DNA from: an uncultured Verrucomicrobiota bacterium
GTDB taxonomy: Bacteria > Verrucomicrobiota > Kiritimatiellia > CAIQIC01 > Lenti-01
DNA: 64,000 bases
Reading direction: 5' to 3'
Assembly (NCBI GenBank): GCA_938003985.1
Contig: CALKWZ010000074.1
Span: 41,097-105,096, forward strand
Under the pieces are notes generated by a model that made no database searches, was not told the origin of the DNA, and saw nothing but the letters and a program-made list of their open reading frames with translations. The number at the start of each line of letters is the position of its first letter. Within the stretch, counting starts at the first letter, position 1. Position numbers and translations under genes: made by a program. This document shows, in pieces, positions 1 to 8,533 of this stretch.

Positions 1-146
1 CGCGCCATCGTCGCGCCGAAATTCAGCGGAATCCGCAGGAAGCTCCGCACCCGGTCCCGCACGAATTGCTTCCCGTCCAGCGCCACGATCCGCTCCTGCC
101 ACGGCCCCGGATCGAACGTCGGACAGCACTCGTTTTCGTCGCCCAT
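1..146 (-). CDS. Conserved protein of unknown function, N-terminal fragment
   Basis: Only the first 48 codons are in the window; the gene runs off the left edge. The start ATG is preceded by a strong Shine-Dalgarno (GGGAGGAA, about 6 nt away). The product begins MGDENECCPTFDPGPW and continues with an IPLNFG stretch. The paired cysteines followed by P-x-FDP-x-PW look like a widespread small bacterial family often labelled only 'hydrolase'; I recall the pattern but cannot assign a function. It lies 15 bp after the stop of the flavoprotein-like gene on the same strand, so the two are probably one operon. Confidence 0.6.
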   Translation of the reverse strand, partial: MGDENECCPTFDPGPWQERIVALDGKQFVRDRVRSFLRIPLNFGATMA

Positions 147-161
147 TTCCCGTTCCTCCCG

Positions 162-572
162 CTAGATTTTCCGGTACGTCGTCGGCTGGAAATTGTCCGC
201 CATCGTCCAGACCGCGGCTTCGCAGTCCGCCAGGCGGAACATGTGCAGCAGGCCGTAGCCGTGCTGCGCGACCCACGGCTGCATGAACGGCCGGGCGGCG
301 ACGATTTCCTTCTTCAGTTCCAGGTCGTCCACCACCTGCACCGTGCCCGCCACGCGGATCTGGCGGTCCGCGGAATTGAAACAAGCCTCCGCCGGCGCGC
401 CGTTTTGCGCCTGGCGGCCGAGCGCCTTGCCCGTGCCGGTGTGGAAGGTCAGCCCGTGCCCGTCGGCGCGGTACATCAGCATGCCGCGCACGCGCGGCCG
501 GCCGTTTTCCAGCGTGGCCAGGTGGCAGGCCGGGTGGTCGTTCAAAAACTTCAGGATTTCGGCGGTGGTCAT
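162..572 (-). CDS. Pyridoxamine 5'-phosphate oxidase-like (PPOX-fold) protein
   Basis: A protein of 136 residues with the layout of small FMN- or F420-binding split-barrel proteins. It has an N-terminal helix (AEILKFLNDHP), then CHLATLENGRPRVRGM, the first strand pair of the barrel, and later FNSADRQIRVAGTVQVV. Family members are flavin reductases, oxidases or general-stress proteins; the substrate is unknown here. Two in-frame ATGs lie 6 bp apart. I chose the second because GGAGG ends 6 nt before it but touches the first. It is followed after 15 bp by the truncated conserved gene at the window edge and probably forms an operon with it. Confidence 0.8.
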   Translation of the reverse strand: MTTAEILKFLNDHPACHLATLENGRPRVRGMLMYRADGHGLTFHTGTGKALGRQAQNGAPAEACFNSADRQIRVAGTVQVVDDLELKKEIVAARPFMQPWVAQHGYGLLHMFRLADCEAAVWTMADNFQPTTYRKI

Positions 573-653
573 CGGCATCCTCCGGAGCGCTCCGCGGATT
601 TCCGGAAAGCGCAGATCGTTTTGCGTATTTCTACACGACGCAGCCGCGTTGGG

Positions 654-681
654 AAAGTTTTACGTTGAACGTAAAAACTTT
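654..681. repeat. Imperfect inverted repeat (13/14-bp arms, 1-nt loop)
   Basis: The arms AAAGTTTTACGTT and AACGTAAAAACTTT are complementary apart from one extra A, and they surround a single G. The element is much more AT-rich than its surroundings. It lies just downstream of the exonuclease gene and upstream of the PPOX-fold gene, both on the minus strand. No T-run follows it, so a simple intrinsic terminator is not the best reading; an operator or an RNA hairpin at the operon boundary is equally possible. A second perfect palindrome, CGGAGCGCTCCG, is at 583-594. Confidence 0.5.
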
Positions 682-693
682 GCGGGCGGCGGC

Positions 694-1275
694 TTACCGG
701 CCCTGGGAGAGGGCTTCGAGGGCGACGTTTTCCCAGCCCGGCAGGGCCAGGCAATGCTCGAGAATCAGCGCGCTGGCGAAGGCGTCGAAGAGCGCGTCGT
801 GCCAGTCGCGGCCGGGACACAGCTCCCGCGCGCGTTCCACGACGTCCAGCGCCGCGCAGACGTCGGCCAGCGCGAAGCCTTCCAGATCGGGCCGCACGCG
901 GCGCGCGAGCTTGAGGGTATCGATCCACGGTCCGAATTCGTGCAGCGGCGCGGCGCGCTGGAGAAACTTCTTCTCGGTGCCGACGTTGTGCGCGGCCAGC
1001 GGCCGGCCTTCCAGCCAGGGACGCCAGGCGGGCCACAGGTCGGCCGGCGCCGGCGCCGCGGCCAGCACGCCGCGGAGTTCCGCGTGGCGGCCCGGCGCGT
1101 AGGGATTGAACGGGCGGGCCGCCGCCACGCGCAAATAGCTTTCGTGGTAATGGCCCGTGACGCGGCCGTCCCGCAACTCGACCATTCCCACCTGCCACGG
1201 TTCGTCGGCATGGCCGGCGACCGCGCCGGTGGATTCGAAATCCAGCACGGTCAGGATGGCGGCGCGCGCCTTCAT
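694..1275 (-). CDS. DnaQ-like DEDDh 3'-5' exonuclease
   Basis: A protein of 193 residues with the three exonuclease motifs in order. ExoI is LDFESTG (Asp12, Glu14). ExoII is AHNVGTEKKFL, where the usual Asp is replaced by Glu. ExoIII is HDALFDAF, with the His and Asp of the DEDDh subgroup. Such proteins trim 3' ends of DNA or RNA with two metal ions; the conservative Asp-to-Glu change could reduce rather than abolish activity. The start codon overlaps the stop of the upstream M3 peptidase gene (ATGA), so translation is probably coupled. No polymerase or helicase domain is attached, so its role in repair or RNA turnover is open. Confidence 0.8.
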   Translation of the reverse strand: MKARAAILTVLDFESTGAVAGHADEPWQVGMVELRDGRVTGHYHESYLRVAAARPFNPYAPGRHAELRGVLAAAPAPADLWPAWRPWLEGRPLAAHNVGTEKKFLQRAAPLHEFGPWIDTLKLARRVRPDLEGFALADVCAALDVVERARELCPGRDWHDALFDAFASALILEHCLALPGWENVALEALSQGR

Positions 1276-3086
1276 TTTTGCGGCAGCGCCAGGGCGGCTT
1301 CGAGTTCGGCCAGCACGGCGCCGAATTCGGCGAAGGCCTCGCGCAGGACGCCCGCGTCGCGCAGGTTCACGCCGGCGGCGGCGACGGCGTCGAGGGGGTC
1401 TTGGCTGCCGCCGGCGCGCAGCAGGCCGAGGTAGGCGTCCACGCCCTCGCCCGCGCGCAGGCGGCGCGCGAACACCAGCGCCGCGCAGAAGCTGGTGGCG
1501 TACTTGTAGACGTAGAAATCGTAGTAGAAGTGCGGAATCCGGCACCACTCGTGGCCGATGGCCGGATGCGCGGCCAAGCCGGCGCCGCAATACTTCTGGT
1601 TCAGATCGTAATACTGCCCGCGCAGGAATTCGGCCGTCAGCGGCGTGCCCGTTTCCTCCCACCGGTGCAGGTCGCGCTCGAACTCGGCGAACATGGTCTG
1701 GCGGAAGACGGTGCCCTTGAAGGAGTCGCAGAGGTGGTTGAGCAGGTGCGCGCGGAAGGCGGCGTCGCCGGGTCGCGCCAGAAGGTGGTGGGTCAGCAGC
1801 AGCTCGTTGACGGTGGAGGCGATTTCGGCCAGGAAGATCGGATAATGCGCCATCCGCGGCGGCTGGGCGCGGTTGGCCAGCCAGGTATGCAGGGAGTGGC
1901 CCAGCTCGTGCGCGAGGGTGAAGGCGTCGTCGAGGCGGTCGTGGTAGTTCAGCAGCAGGTACGGCGGACTGTCGTAGCAGCCGCTGGAATAGGCGCCCGA
2001 ACGCTTGCCCTTGTTTTCCGGCCAGTCGATCCAGCGCGCGGAAAAGGCCGTGCGCAGGGCCGCGCCGTAGTCGGCGCCCAGCGGCGCGCAGGCGGCCAGC
2101 ACCCACTCGCGCGCTTCGGCCATCGGCACCTTCGCCGCGCACGCGGGCACCAGCGGCGCGTAGAGGTCGTACATGTCGAGATCCGCCACCCCCAGCGCGC
2201 GCCGGCGCAGGTCGAGATAGCGGTGGAACGCCGGCAAGGCTTCGTGCGTGGCGGAAATCAGCCCGTCGTAGACCGCCGTCGGCACCTGATCGTCGAACAG
2301 CGCGGCTTCGAGCGCCGAGGGAAAATGGCGCACCTGCGCCTGGTAGACGTGCGCCTTGACCGTGGCGGAGAGCGTCGAGGCGAACGTGTTCTGCAGCTTG
2401 CCGTAGCCGCCCAGCAGCGTTTCGAACGCGGCCTTGCGCACGCCGCGGTCGGGATGTTCCAGGTAGGAGCGGTAGGTGCCTTCCGTCAGCGGCAGGGTCT
2501 GGCCGCCCGGCCCCGGGATGTCCGGAAAGACCATGTCCGCGTTGGTCAGGAGCCCGTAGGTCTGCTCGGAGGCGGCGAACACTTCTGCGCCAAGCGCCAG
2601 CAGGGTTTCCTCCGCGGCGGAGAGCACGTGGGGCTTGTTGCGCAGCACCTTCAGCAGCGTGCGGCGGCCGTCCTGCAGCTCGGGCGCCTCCAGCCAGGCG
2701 CGGATTTCCGCTTCGGGATGCGCCAGCAGTTCGGGGGTGATCCAGGCGCACTGGGCGGCCAGCTCGGCGTAGCGGGCGCGGATGCGCGCCTCGCGGGACT
2801 GGTTCGCGTCGTCGGCCGTGTCCTCGTCGTGGCGCAAGTGGGCGTAGGTATGGAGCTTTTCCAGCACGCGGTCGAGGGCGGTTTCGGCATCCAGCAGCCG
2901 CGCGACGGCCGCGGCGGAATCCAGGTGGCCCTGCAAAGCCAGCACCGGCGCGAGCAGTCCGTCGAGGCGCGCGAAATCGGCCTCCCACGCCTCGGGCGCG
3001 GCGTAGAGCGGGGTCAGATCCCAGGTCAGCTCGGCGGGAATTTCGCGGCGGGTCGGCACGGCAACGGATTCGGCGGGTTGGCTCAT
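1272..3086 (-). CDS. M3-family oligoendopeptidase (PepF-like)
   Basis: A protein of 604 residues, the usual length for oligoendopeptidase F. It starts with TWDLTPLYAAPEAWEADF, typical of PepF N-termini, and carries the zinc motif LAHELGHSLHTW (HExxH), with a downstream Glu in the LAEIASTVNELLL helix as third ligand. These cytosolic zinc metallopeptidases cut peptides of roughly 7-17 residues and recycle peptide fragments. I chose the ATG at 3086 over an upstream in-frame one at 3122 because homologues begin near here. A weak TTGAAG and AT-rich stretch lie just upstream. The gene overlaps the exonuclease gene by 4 bp. Confidence 0.93.
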   Translation of the reverse strand: MSQPAESVAVPTRREIPAELTWDLTPLYAAPEAWEADFARLDGLLAPVLALQGHLDSAAAVARLLDAETALDRVLEKLHTYAHLRHDEDTADDANQSREARIRARYAELAAQCAWITPELLAHPEAEIRAWLEAPELQDGRRTLLKVLRNKPHVLSAAEETLLALGAEVFAASEQTYGLLTNADMVFPDIPGPGGQTLPLTEGTYRSYLEHPDRGVRKAAFETLLGGYGKLQNTFASTLSATVKAHVYQAQVRHFPSALEAALFDDQVPTAVYDGLISATHEALPAFHRYLDLRRRALGVADLDMYDLYAPLVPACAAKVPMAEAREWVLAACAPLGADYGAALRTAFSARWIDWPENKGKRSGAYSSGCYDSPPYLLLNYHDRLDDAFTLAHELGHSLHTWLANRAQPPRMAHYPIFLAEIASTVNELLLTHHLLARPGDAAFRAHLLNHLCDSFKGTVFRQTMFAEFERDLHRWEETGTPLTAEFLRGQYYDLNQKYCGAGLAAHPAIGHEWCRIPHFYYDFYVYKYATSFCAALVFARRLRAGEGVDAYLGLLRAGGSQDPLDAVAAAGVNLRDAGVLREAFAEFGAVLAELEAALALPQK

Positions 3087-3134
3087 GGGCCCTAAATTCC
3101 CCGAAACCGCCGCGCGCTTCAAGCATCTTCGGCT

Positions 3135-3163
3135 TTGGCATTTGCGGACCGACGTCCTATCTT
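3135..3163 (+). promoter_or_regulatory. Sigma70-type promoter of the AsmA-like gene (leaderless)
   Basis: TTGGCA and TATCTT are separated by exactly 17 bp. The -10 ends 6 nt before the ATG at 3170, so the expected transcription start is at or next to the A of the start codon. No Shine-Dalgarno is present. Confidence 0.7.
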
Positions 3164-3169
3164 TCCGCC

Positions 3170-5173
3170 ATGAAGAAATTCCTGCGCTTCCTGCTCTGGC
3201 TCGCCGGCACGGCGGTCTTCCTCCTGGTCACGGCCCATTTCACGCTGCGGCATCTGCTCAACGCGCCGAAGTTCAAGACGGCGGCGCTGGCGCGCATCGA
3301 GCGCTCCACCGGCCGCCCGGCCAGCCTCGGCCGGATCGACTACGAGCTGTTCCCCTTCACCCTCGTCGTGCGGGATGCCGCGCTGAAGAAAAAGGACGGC
3401 GGCGGCGAATTCGCTTCGATCCGGTCGTTTTCGGCCGTGGTGGATTTCCGCAAAAAAGAAATCGCCGCCCTGCGCTTCGAGCGGCCGGCCCTGCGCATCG
3501 TGCAGAACGAAGACGGCAGCTACAACTTCTCGGACCTGATCCCGGCGGCCCCCGCCAAACCATCCGGCGAGCCGACCGCACCCACCGACGGCCCGGCCCG
3601 CCCGCCGGCGGAACCGCGTCCAAAAGCCCAACCCGCCGCGCAACCGCTGCTCATCCGCTGGGTGGAAGTGGCCGATGCGAGCTTTGAATTCGTCCGCCGG
3701 GACGCGGCCGGCGCGGAAGCTTTCCTGCTGTCCGATCTGAATTTCAACCTGGAGAACTTCGCGCCGGACCGGCCGCTGAAGATGCATGGGCGCACCGCCA
3801 TCGGCAAGTCCTCGGACTTCCAGTTCGAGCTGTTCGGCCCCCCCTTCGCCGAGTACGCGGATCGGCCCGGCGCGTGGCCGGCCACGTTCAACGCGCGGCT
3901 CGACGTGCGCGATTTCGCGGACGTGCGGGCCTTCCTGCCGGACGGCACCCTGCCGTTCCAAAGCCTGTGGGCCACGCTGAACGTCAACGGCGCGCTCGCC
4001 GACCGGCTGGATCTCCTGCTGAACGTCCGGACGTCCGACGCCACGGACGTCCATCCCGTCGCGGCGGAAATCGGCCTGCAGGCCGAATTCTCGCTGCCGC
4101 CGCCCGTGGCCGCGCATCTGTTCGGCGGGGCGGAATTGCCGGAGGAATTGAATTACCAGCGTCCCCCTTGCGAACTGCCCCCCGGCGCCATCACGCTGGA
4201 CGATCAACCGCAGTTGGCGCTGATGCTGAAACATCTTCAGGCCACGTTCGCGCTGGACGTCCCCGCCGTCGCCTACGGCAACAACCGCCTGGAAGATGGC
4301 ACGGTCCGCGCCCGCCTCCAGGATGGGACCTTCGCCGTCACGAACGCGAAAATCTCGGCCTATGGGGGCGCGGTCGAGGCGCGCGGCCACGTGCAATTGC
4401 TCGGCTGTCCGCTGACCTACCGCCTTGAAAACCTGACGGCGGACAAGCTGGACATCGGCCAGGCCCTGGCCGCCAACGGGCTCGACGAGATCCTCGCGGT
4501 CTCGGGCACGCTCCATCTGGAAGCCCGCGCGAGCGGCCATGCCGTCGCGGAACCGGGTCTGGATTCGGTGGTGGCCGACGCCCGGGCCCGCATCGAGAAC
4601 CTGCAAACGGTGGGCACCGGCGGCTCGCTGATGGACCAGGTCTGGCTCCAGCTGGACAATCCCCTCCTGTTGCAGCTCCTGCCGCGCCTCCAAGCCAAGG
4701 TGGACCGGGCCAAGCAGGCGGCGGCGACCGCCGCGACCTCGCGCTACGAAACCGCCACCGCCACGCTCGCGCTGCGCAACCGCCTCGCCACGCTTTCCGA
4801 TGCCCGGCTGGCCATGCCGGGCTACCGGCTCGACGTCGCCGGCGCCATCCGGCCCTTCGACGATCGCCTCGACCTGTCCGGCAAGGTGGTGGCCTCCCCC
4901 GAGGAAACCGCGCAGTTGACCGGCGGCAAGGACCGCTCCGACGTTTTGCCGTACGAGAACGGCGGCCTGATGATCCCCTTCACCGTCCGCGGCGCCTTGA
5001 GCGACCCGCAGGCCCGGCCCGATCTCGATTTCCTGCTGAAAAACGCCTTGGCCGGCGCGACCTCCGGCTCTGGTTCCGGCACCGCCGGGGAGCTGCTCGA
5101 CGGACTGTCCAAATCCGACCGGAAAAACGTCGAAAAAAGCCTGAAAATCCTGGAAGGCTTTCTGGCTCCATAA
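3170..5173 (+). CDS. AsmA-family protein (DUF748-like), inner-membrane anchored
   Basis: A protein of 667 residues. An N-terminal membrane helix (FLRFLLWLAGTAVFLLVTAHF) is followed by a large periplasmic part. The start has the AsmA hallmark: a helix, then a segment on a 'ySLGRIDYELFPFTLVVRDA' pattern, then VDFRKKEIAALRFERPALRIVQNEDGSYNFSDL. A Pro/Ala-rich linker occurs near residues 125-155. The C-terminal part repeats AsmA-like beta strands and ends in VRGALSDPQARPDLDFLLK. AsmA-like proteins are linked to outer-membrane biogenesis and probably to lipid bridging across the periplasm. The gene stands alone between two promoters and is predicted to be translated from a leaderless mRNA. Confidence 0.85.
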   Translation: MKKFLRFLLWLAGTAVFLLVTAHFTLRHLLNAPKFKTAALARIERSTGRPASLGRIDYELFPFTLVVRDAALKKKDGGGEFASIRSFSAVVDFRKKEIAALRFERPALRIVQNEDGSYNFSDLIPAAPAKPSGEPTAPTDGPARPPAEPRPKAQPAAQPLLIRWVEVADASFEFVRRDAAGAEAFLLSDLNFNLENFAPDRPLKMHGRTAIGKSSDFQFELFGPPFAEYADRPGAWPATFNARLDVRDFADVRAFLPDGTLPFQSLWATLNVNGALADRLDLLLNVRTSDATDVHPVAAEIGLQAEFSLPPPVAAHLFGGAELPEELNYQRPPCELPPGAITLDDQPQLALMLKHLQATFALDVPAVAYGNNRLEDGTVRARLQDGTFAVTNAKISAYGGAVEARGHVQLLGCPLTYRLENLTADKLDIGQALAANGLDEILAVSGTLHLEARASGHAVAEPGLDSVVADARARIENLQTVGTGGSLMDQVWLQLDNPLLLQLLPRLQAKVDRAKQAAATAATSRYETATATLALRNRLATLSDARLAMPGYRLDVAGAIRPFDDRLDLSGKVVASPEETAQLTGGKDRSDVLPYENGGLMIPFTVRGALSDPQARPDLDFLLKNALAGATSGSGSGTAGELLDGLSKSDRKNVEKSLKILEGFLAP

Positions 5174-5200
5174 CGCTTTTCCGCCGCGGCATTTTCGGGT

Positions 5201-5229
5201 TTGACGCCCCCCGGCCCGGGGCCTATTCT
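5201..5229 (+). promoter_or_regulatory. Sigma70-type promoter of the TPR-EEP-purU operon
   Basis: TTGACG and TATTCT with a 17-bp spacer. The expected start is near 5236, giving a leader of about 38 nt that carries an AGGAG Shine-Dalgarno before the ATG at 5274. Confidence 0.75.
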
Positions 5230-5273
5230 TGGAGGATCGTAAGCCTTTTGCTGTTTTTGTATAGGAGCGCGCC

Positions 5274-6653
5274 ATGGAAGAAATCACGTTGGACCAAATT
5301 CCCCGGAAAACCCGCGATCTGTACGAGAAGGCGATGTCCGCGCTCGAACGGGGCAACGCCAGCTATGCGCTGGACATGCTCAAGCAGGTCGTCGCCGTGG
5401 AACCGCGCTTCACGCTGGCCCGGCAGAACCTGCGCCTCGCCCAGGTCAAGACGGCCTTGGCCGCCAAACCCAACGCCATGACCCACCAGCTCTCGTCCCT
5501 GAAAGGCACCTTCACGCTGATGGGCGCCCAAGGCAAACTGAAGAAGGATCCCAAGGCCGCGCTCGACGGCGCCGAAAAGCTGCTGGCCATCGACCCGTTG
5601 AATTTCTCCTTCCTGAAGTTCTTCGCCCAAGCCGCGGAAGCCGCCGAAATGACCGAGCTGGCCACGCAGACGCTCGAGATCGCCCGGCCCTACTACGCGA
5701 AGAACGTGGAATTCCTGCGTCTCCTCGCGCGGCTGTACATCGCCACCAACCAGCCCGGCGGCGCCAAGGACTGCTACGCGACGGTCGCCGAGCTGCTTCC
5801 CAACGACCAGGTCGCCATCAAGAACCTCAAGGACGCCGCGGCGCTCGACACCATGAAGGTCGGCGGCTGGAACGACATGAAGAGCGATTTCCGCTCCAAG
5901 CTCAAGGACAAGAAGGAAGCCATCCTGCTCGAGCAGCAGGCCAAGTCCGTCAAGGGCGACAGCGACATCGAGACGTTGATCGCCTCGCGCCTCCTGGAAA
6001 TCCAGCGCGAACCCCAGAACATGAATTTCCGCCGGGCCCTGGCGGACCTGTACGTCCGCGCCGAACGCTACGACGACGCGTTGCAGGCCTTGGCGGACGC
6101 GACAAAGGCGGCCGGCCGGACGGACCCGCAGATCGAGCGCACGGTTTCGCTCATCAAGGTCCGCAAGCTCGATGCCGCCATCGCGGCGGCCCGGGCGGCC
6201 GGCGACGAGGCCGCCGCCGCCGCGCAGGAAACGGCCAAGGCCGAATTCCTCTACGCCGACGCCGTCGAGATGGTCAAGCGCTACCCGAACGACCTGCAGT
6301 TCCGCTACGAGCTCGGCTACCAGTTCTACCTGCGCCAGCAGTACAACGAAGCCATCGAGGAATTCCAGCTCGCCCAGCGCAATCCCCAGCGCCGCACCCG
6401 CGCGCTCTACTACCTCGCCCTCTGCTTCCGGGAAAAGGGCCAGCCGGACATCGCCTTCGAGCAGCTCCAGAAGGCCGCCGCCGAACTCACCCTCATGGAC
6501 GAGACCAAGAAGGACGTCGTCTACGAAATGGGCGTGCTGGCCGAACAAATGGGCCGCAAGGAAGAAGCCGTCGGGTTCTTCAAGGAAATCTACTCGGTGG
6601 ACATCAAGTACCGCGACATCGCCCAGCGCATCGAGTCTTCCTACAAGAAATAA
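5274..6653 (+). CDS. Tetratricopeptide-repeat protein
   Basis: A protein of 459 residues without an obvious signal peptide, built largely of helical pairs. N-terminal TPR-like units (ARDLYEKAMSALERGNASYALDMLKQVV) are followed by a Lys-rich middle part. Further units stand out near residues 245-300 and 340-440 (LGYQFYLRQQYNEAIEEFQLAQ, ALYYLALCFREKGQPDIAFEQLQ). TPR proteins are protein-interaction scaffolds; no partner can be named. It has its own strong promoter and an AGGAG Shine-Dalgarno, and ends 8 bp before the next gene, so it likely leads an operon with the EEP lipoprotein and purU. Confidence 0.85.
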   Translation: MEEITLDQIPRKTRDLYEKAMSALERGNASYALDMLKQVVAVEPRFTLARQNLRLAQVKTALAAKPNAMTHQLSSLKGTFTLMGAQGKLKKDPKAALDGAEKLLAIDPLNFSFLKFFAQAAEAAEMTELATQTLEIARPYYAKNVEFLRLLARLYIATNQPGGAKDCYATVAELLPNDQVAIKNLKDAAALDTMKVGGWNDMKSDFRSKLKDKKEAILLEQQAKSVKGDSDIETLIASRLLEIQREPQNMNFRRALADLYVRAERYDDALQALADATKAAGRTDPQIERTVSLIKVRKLDAAIAAARAAGDEAAAAAQETAKAEFLYADAVEMVKRYPNDLQFRYELGYQFYLRQQYNEAIEEFQLAQRNPQRRTRALYYLALCFREKGQPDIAFEQLQKAAAELTLMDETKKDVVYEMGVLAEQMGRKEEAVGFFKEIYSVDIKYRDIAQRIESSYKK

Positions 6654-6661
6654 CCGTCTCC

Positions 6662-7663
6662 ATGAAGAACGCCGCCCCGTTCGTTCTCGCGGGTTGTTGC
6701 GCGCTGGGCGCCGTCGGTTGCTTTCGGTCTCTCCCGGCGGAATCGCCGCCGGCCGCCTCCGCGGCCTTTCCCCGGCCGGGCCCGGGCGAATTCTCCGTGA
6801 TGACCTTCAACCTGAACCAGTACGCGCTGCTGGACCGCGACGGCAACGCCGACACCCTGGAACCCAAGCCGCCGGAGGAAGCCGGCTCCATCGTCGAAGT
6901 GATCCGGCAGGTTTCGCCGGACGTCCTCGCCGTGCAGGAAATGGGCGACCCCGCCGCCTGGGCCGAGTTCAAGTACAGCCTCCGGCAGGCCGGTCTCGAC
7001 TACGGCCACGAGGAGTATCTCCGGCGCGGCAAGTCGGTCCTGAACATGGCCGTGCTCTCGCGCTTTCCCATCGTGGCCACGAATTCGCACGTCGACGACG
7101 TCTACACCATCGGCCCCACGAAATTCCCGGTCATGCGCGGCATCATCGAGATCGACCTGGAAATCCATCCGCAGTACCGCCTGCGCCTGATGGTGGCCCA
7201 CCTCAAGTCCAAGGTCTTCCATTCCTTCGGCCAGGCCGAGATGCGCCGCGCCGAGGCCCGCCTGCTCAACAACCGCGTCCGCGACGCGCTCGCGGACGCG
7301 GGCGTCAACCTGCTGGTCGTGGGCGATTTCAACGACGATCCGTCTTCGGCCACGCTCCGCGACATCGCCACCTACAAACGCCAGCGGATCCTGCACGATC
7401 TGCGGCCCATGGACGCCGTCGGCGACGCCTGGACGCATCGGGAAAACAACGATGCCTACCACCGCATCGACTACATGCTCGCCAGCGCGGGACTGCTGCC
7501 CGAAGTCGTGCCCGAGAAGACCTACGTCGTCCGCTCGCCGCTGCTGCTGCGCGCTTCCGACCATCGGCCGCTCGTGGCCACGTTCGTCGCCGCCGAACGC
7601 GACACCGAGACCGCCCCCGACCTCTCCCAGCGCCTCCCGCCCGAGATCCCCCAAAACGACTGA
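6662..7663 (+). CDS. Endonuclease/exonuclease/phosphatase-family lipoprotein
   Basis: A protein of 333 residues. The N-terminus is a lipoprotein signal (lipobox LGAVGC, Cys20 in the family position). The rest is a complete EEP fold: SVMTFNLNQY (Asn), DVLAVQEMG (metal-binding Glu), VVGDFNDDP (Asp/Asn), HRIDYML and ASDHRPLVAT (general-base His). The family cuts phosphodiesters in nucleic acids, inositol phosphates or sphingomyelin. A lipid anchor places it at the outer membrane or periplasm, which favours extracellular nucleic acid or phospholipid substrates. It sits between the TPR gene and purU with only 6-8 bp gaps. Confidence 0.9.
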   Translation: MKNAAPFVLAGCCALGAVGCFRSLPAESPPAASAAFPRPGPGEFSVMTFNLNQYALLDRDGNADTLEPKPPEEAGSIVEVIRQVSPDVLAVQEMGDPAAWAEFKYSLRQAGLDYGHEEYLRRGKSVLNMAVLSRFPIVATNSHVDDVYTIGPTKFPVMRGIIEIDLEIHPQYRLRLMVAHLKSKVFHSFGQAEMRRAEARLLNNRVRDALADAGVNLLVVGDFNDDPSSATLRDIATYKRQRILHDLRPMDAVGDAWTHRENNDAYHRIDYMLASAGLLPEVVPEKTYVVRSPLLLRASDHRPLVATFVAAERDTETAPDLSQRLPPEIPQND

Positions 7664-7669
7664 GCCGCC

Positions 7670-8533
7670 ATGACCGCACCCAAACCGACCGCCATCCTCC
7701 TCGTCGCCTGCCCGGACCAGCGCGGCATCGTCGCCGCCCTGTCCTCGTTCATCACCCGGCACGACGGCAACATCATCGCCCTCGACCAGTACGTCGACGT
7801 CGAGGAAAGCGCTTTTTTTGCCCGCATGGAATGGGAACTCGACGGCTTCTCCATCCCCCTCGAACGTTTCCCCGAACGCTTCGCGGCCGTCGCCCAGCCC
7901 TTGCGCATCGCCTGGACGCTCCACCGCTCCGACCGCCACCTGCGCATGGCCGTCATGGTCTCCAAGCAAGCCCATTGCCTCTACGACGTCCTGGCCCGCC
8001 ACGAAAGCGGCGAATGGCCGGCCGACATCGCCCTCGTGCTTTCCAACCACGAAGACCACCGCGGCCTCGTCGAGCGCCACGGCCTGCCGTTCCACTGCAT
8101 TCCCGTGACCGCCGCGGCCAAGGCGGAAGCGGAAGCCCGGCAGATCGACCTCCTGCGCAAAGCCGAGGTGGATTTCGTCGTCCTGGCCCGGTACATGCAG
8201 ATCCTGAGCCCCGCGTTCGTCCAGGCCTTCCCCATGCGGATCCTCAACATCCACCACTCCTTCCTGCCCGCCTTCGCCGGCGCCAATCCATACCGCGCCG
8301 CCCACGACCGCGGCGTCAAGATCATCGGCGCCACCGCGCACTACGTCACCGAGAAGCTCGACGAGGGGCCGATCATCGAGCAGGACGTGATCCGCGTGTC
8401 CCACCGCCAAGGCGTGGACGATCTCGTCCGGCTCGGGCGCGACCTGGAAAAGATCGTGCTGTCCCGCGCCATCTACTGGCACCTCCACCACCGCCTCCTG
8501 GTCTACAAGAACCGCACCGTCGTGTTCTCCTGA
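7670..8533 (+). CDS. purU: Formyltetrahydrofolate deformylase
   Basis: A protein of 287 residues, normal for PurU. An N-terminal ACT domain (residues 5-85, VACPDQRGIVAALSSFITRHDGNI) precedes a formyltransferase-fold domain with VLARYMQIL, NIHHSFLPAF and ATAHYVTEKLDEGPII. These carry the catalytic Asn, His and Asp. PurU hydrolyses 10-formyl-THF to formate and THF, balancing one-carbon pools and supplying formate for PurT in purine synthesis. In E. coli the ACT domain responds to methionine and glycine. The stop overlaps the next start (TGATG), so translation is coupled to the chorismate-mutase-like gene. Confidence 0.95.
   Translation: MTAPKPTAILLVACPDQRGIVAALSSFITRHDGNIIALDQYVDVEESAFFARMEWELDGFSIPLERFPERFAAVAQPLRIAWTLHRSDRHLRMAVMVSKQAHCLYDVLARHESGEWPADIALVLSNHEDHRGLVERHGLPFHCIPVTAAAKAEAEARQIDLLRKAEVDFVVLARYMQILSPAFVQAFPMRILNIHHSFLPAFAGANPYRAAHDRGVKIIGATAHYVTEKLDEGPIIEQDVIRVSHRQGVDDLVRLGRDLEKIVLSRAIYWHLHHRLLVYKNRTVVFS

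Noticed and set aside
3087..3115. Leaderless promoter for the M3 peptidase gene (TTGAAG, then GAATTT 7 nt from the ATG)
   Set aside because: The -10 match is poor and the spacing differs from the 6-nt class, so it was not listed as a feature.
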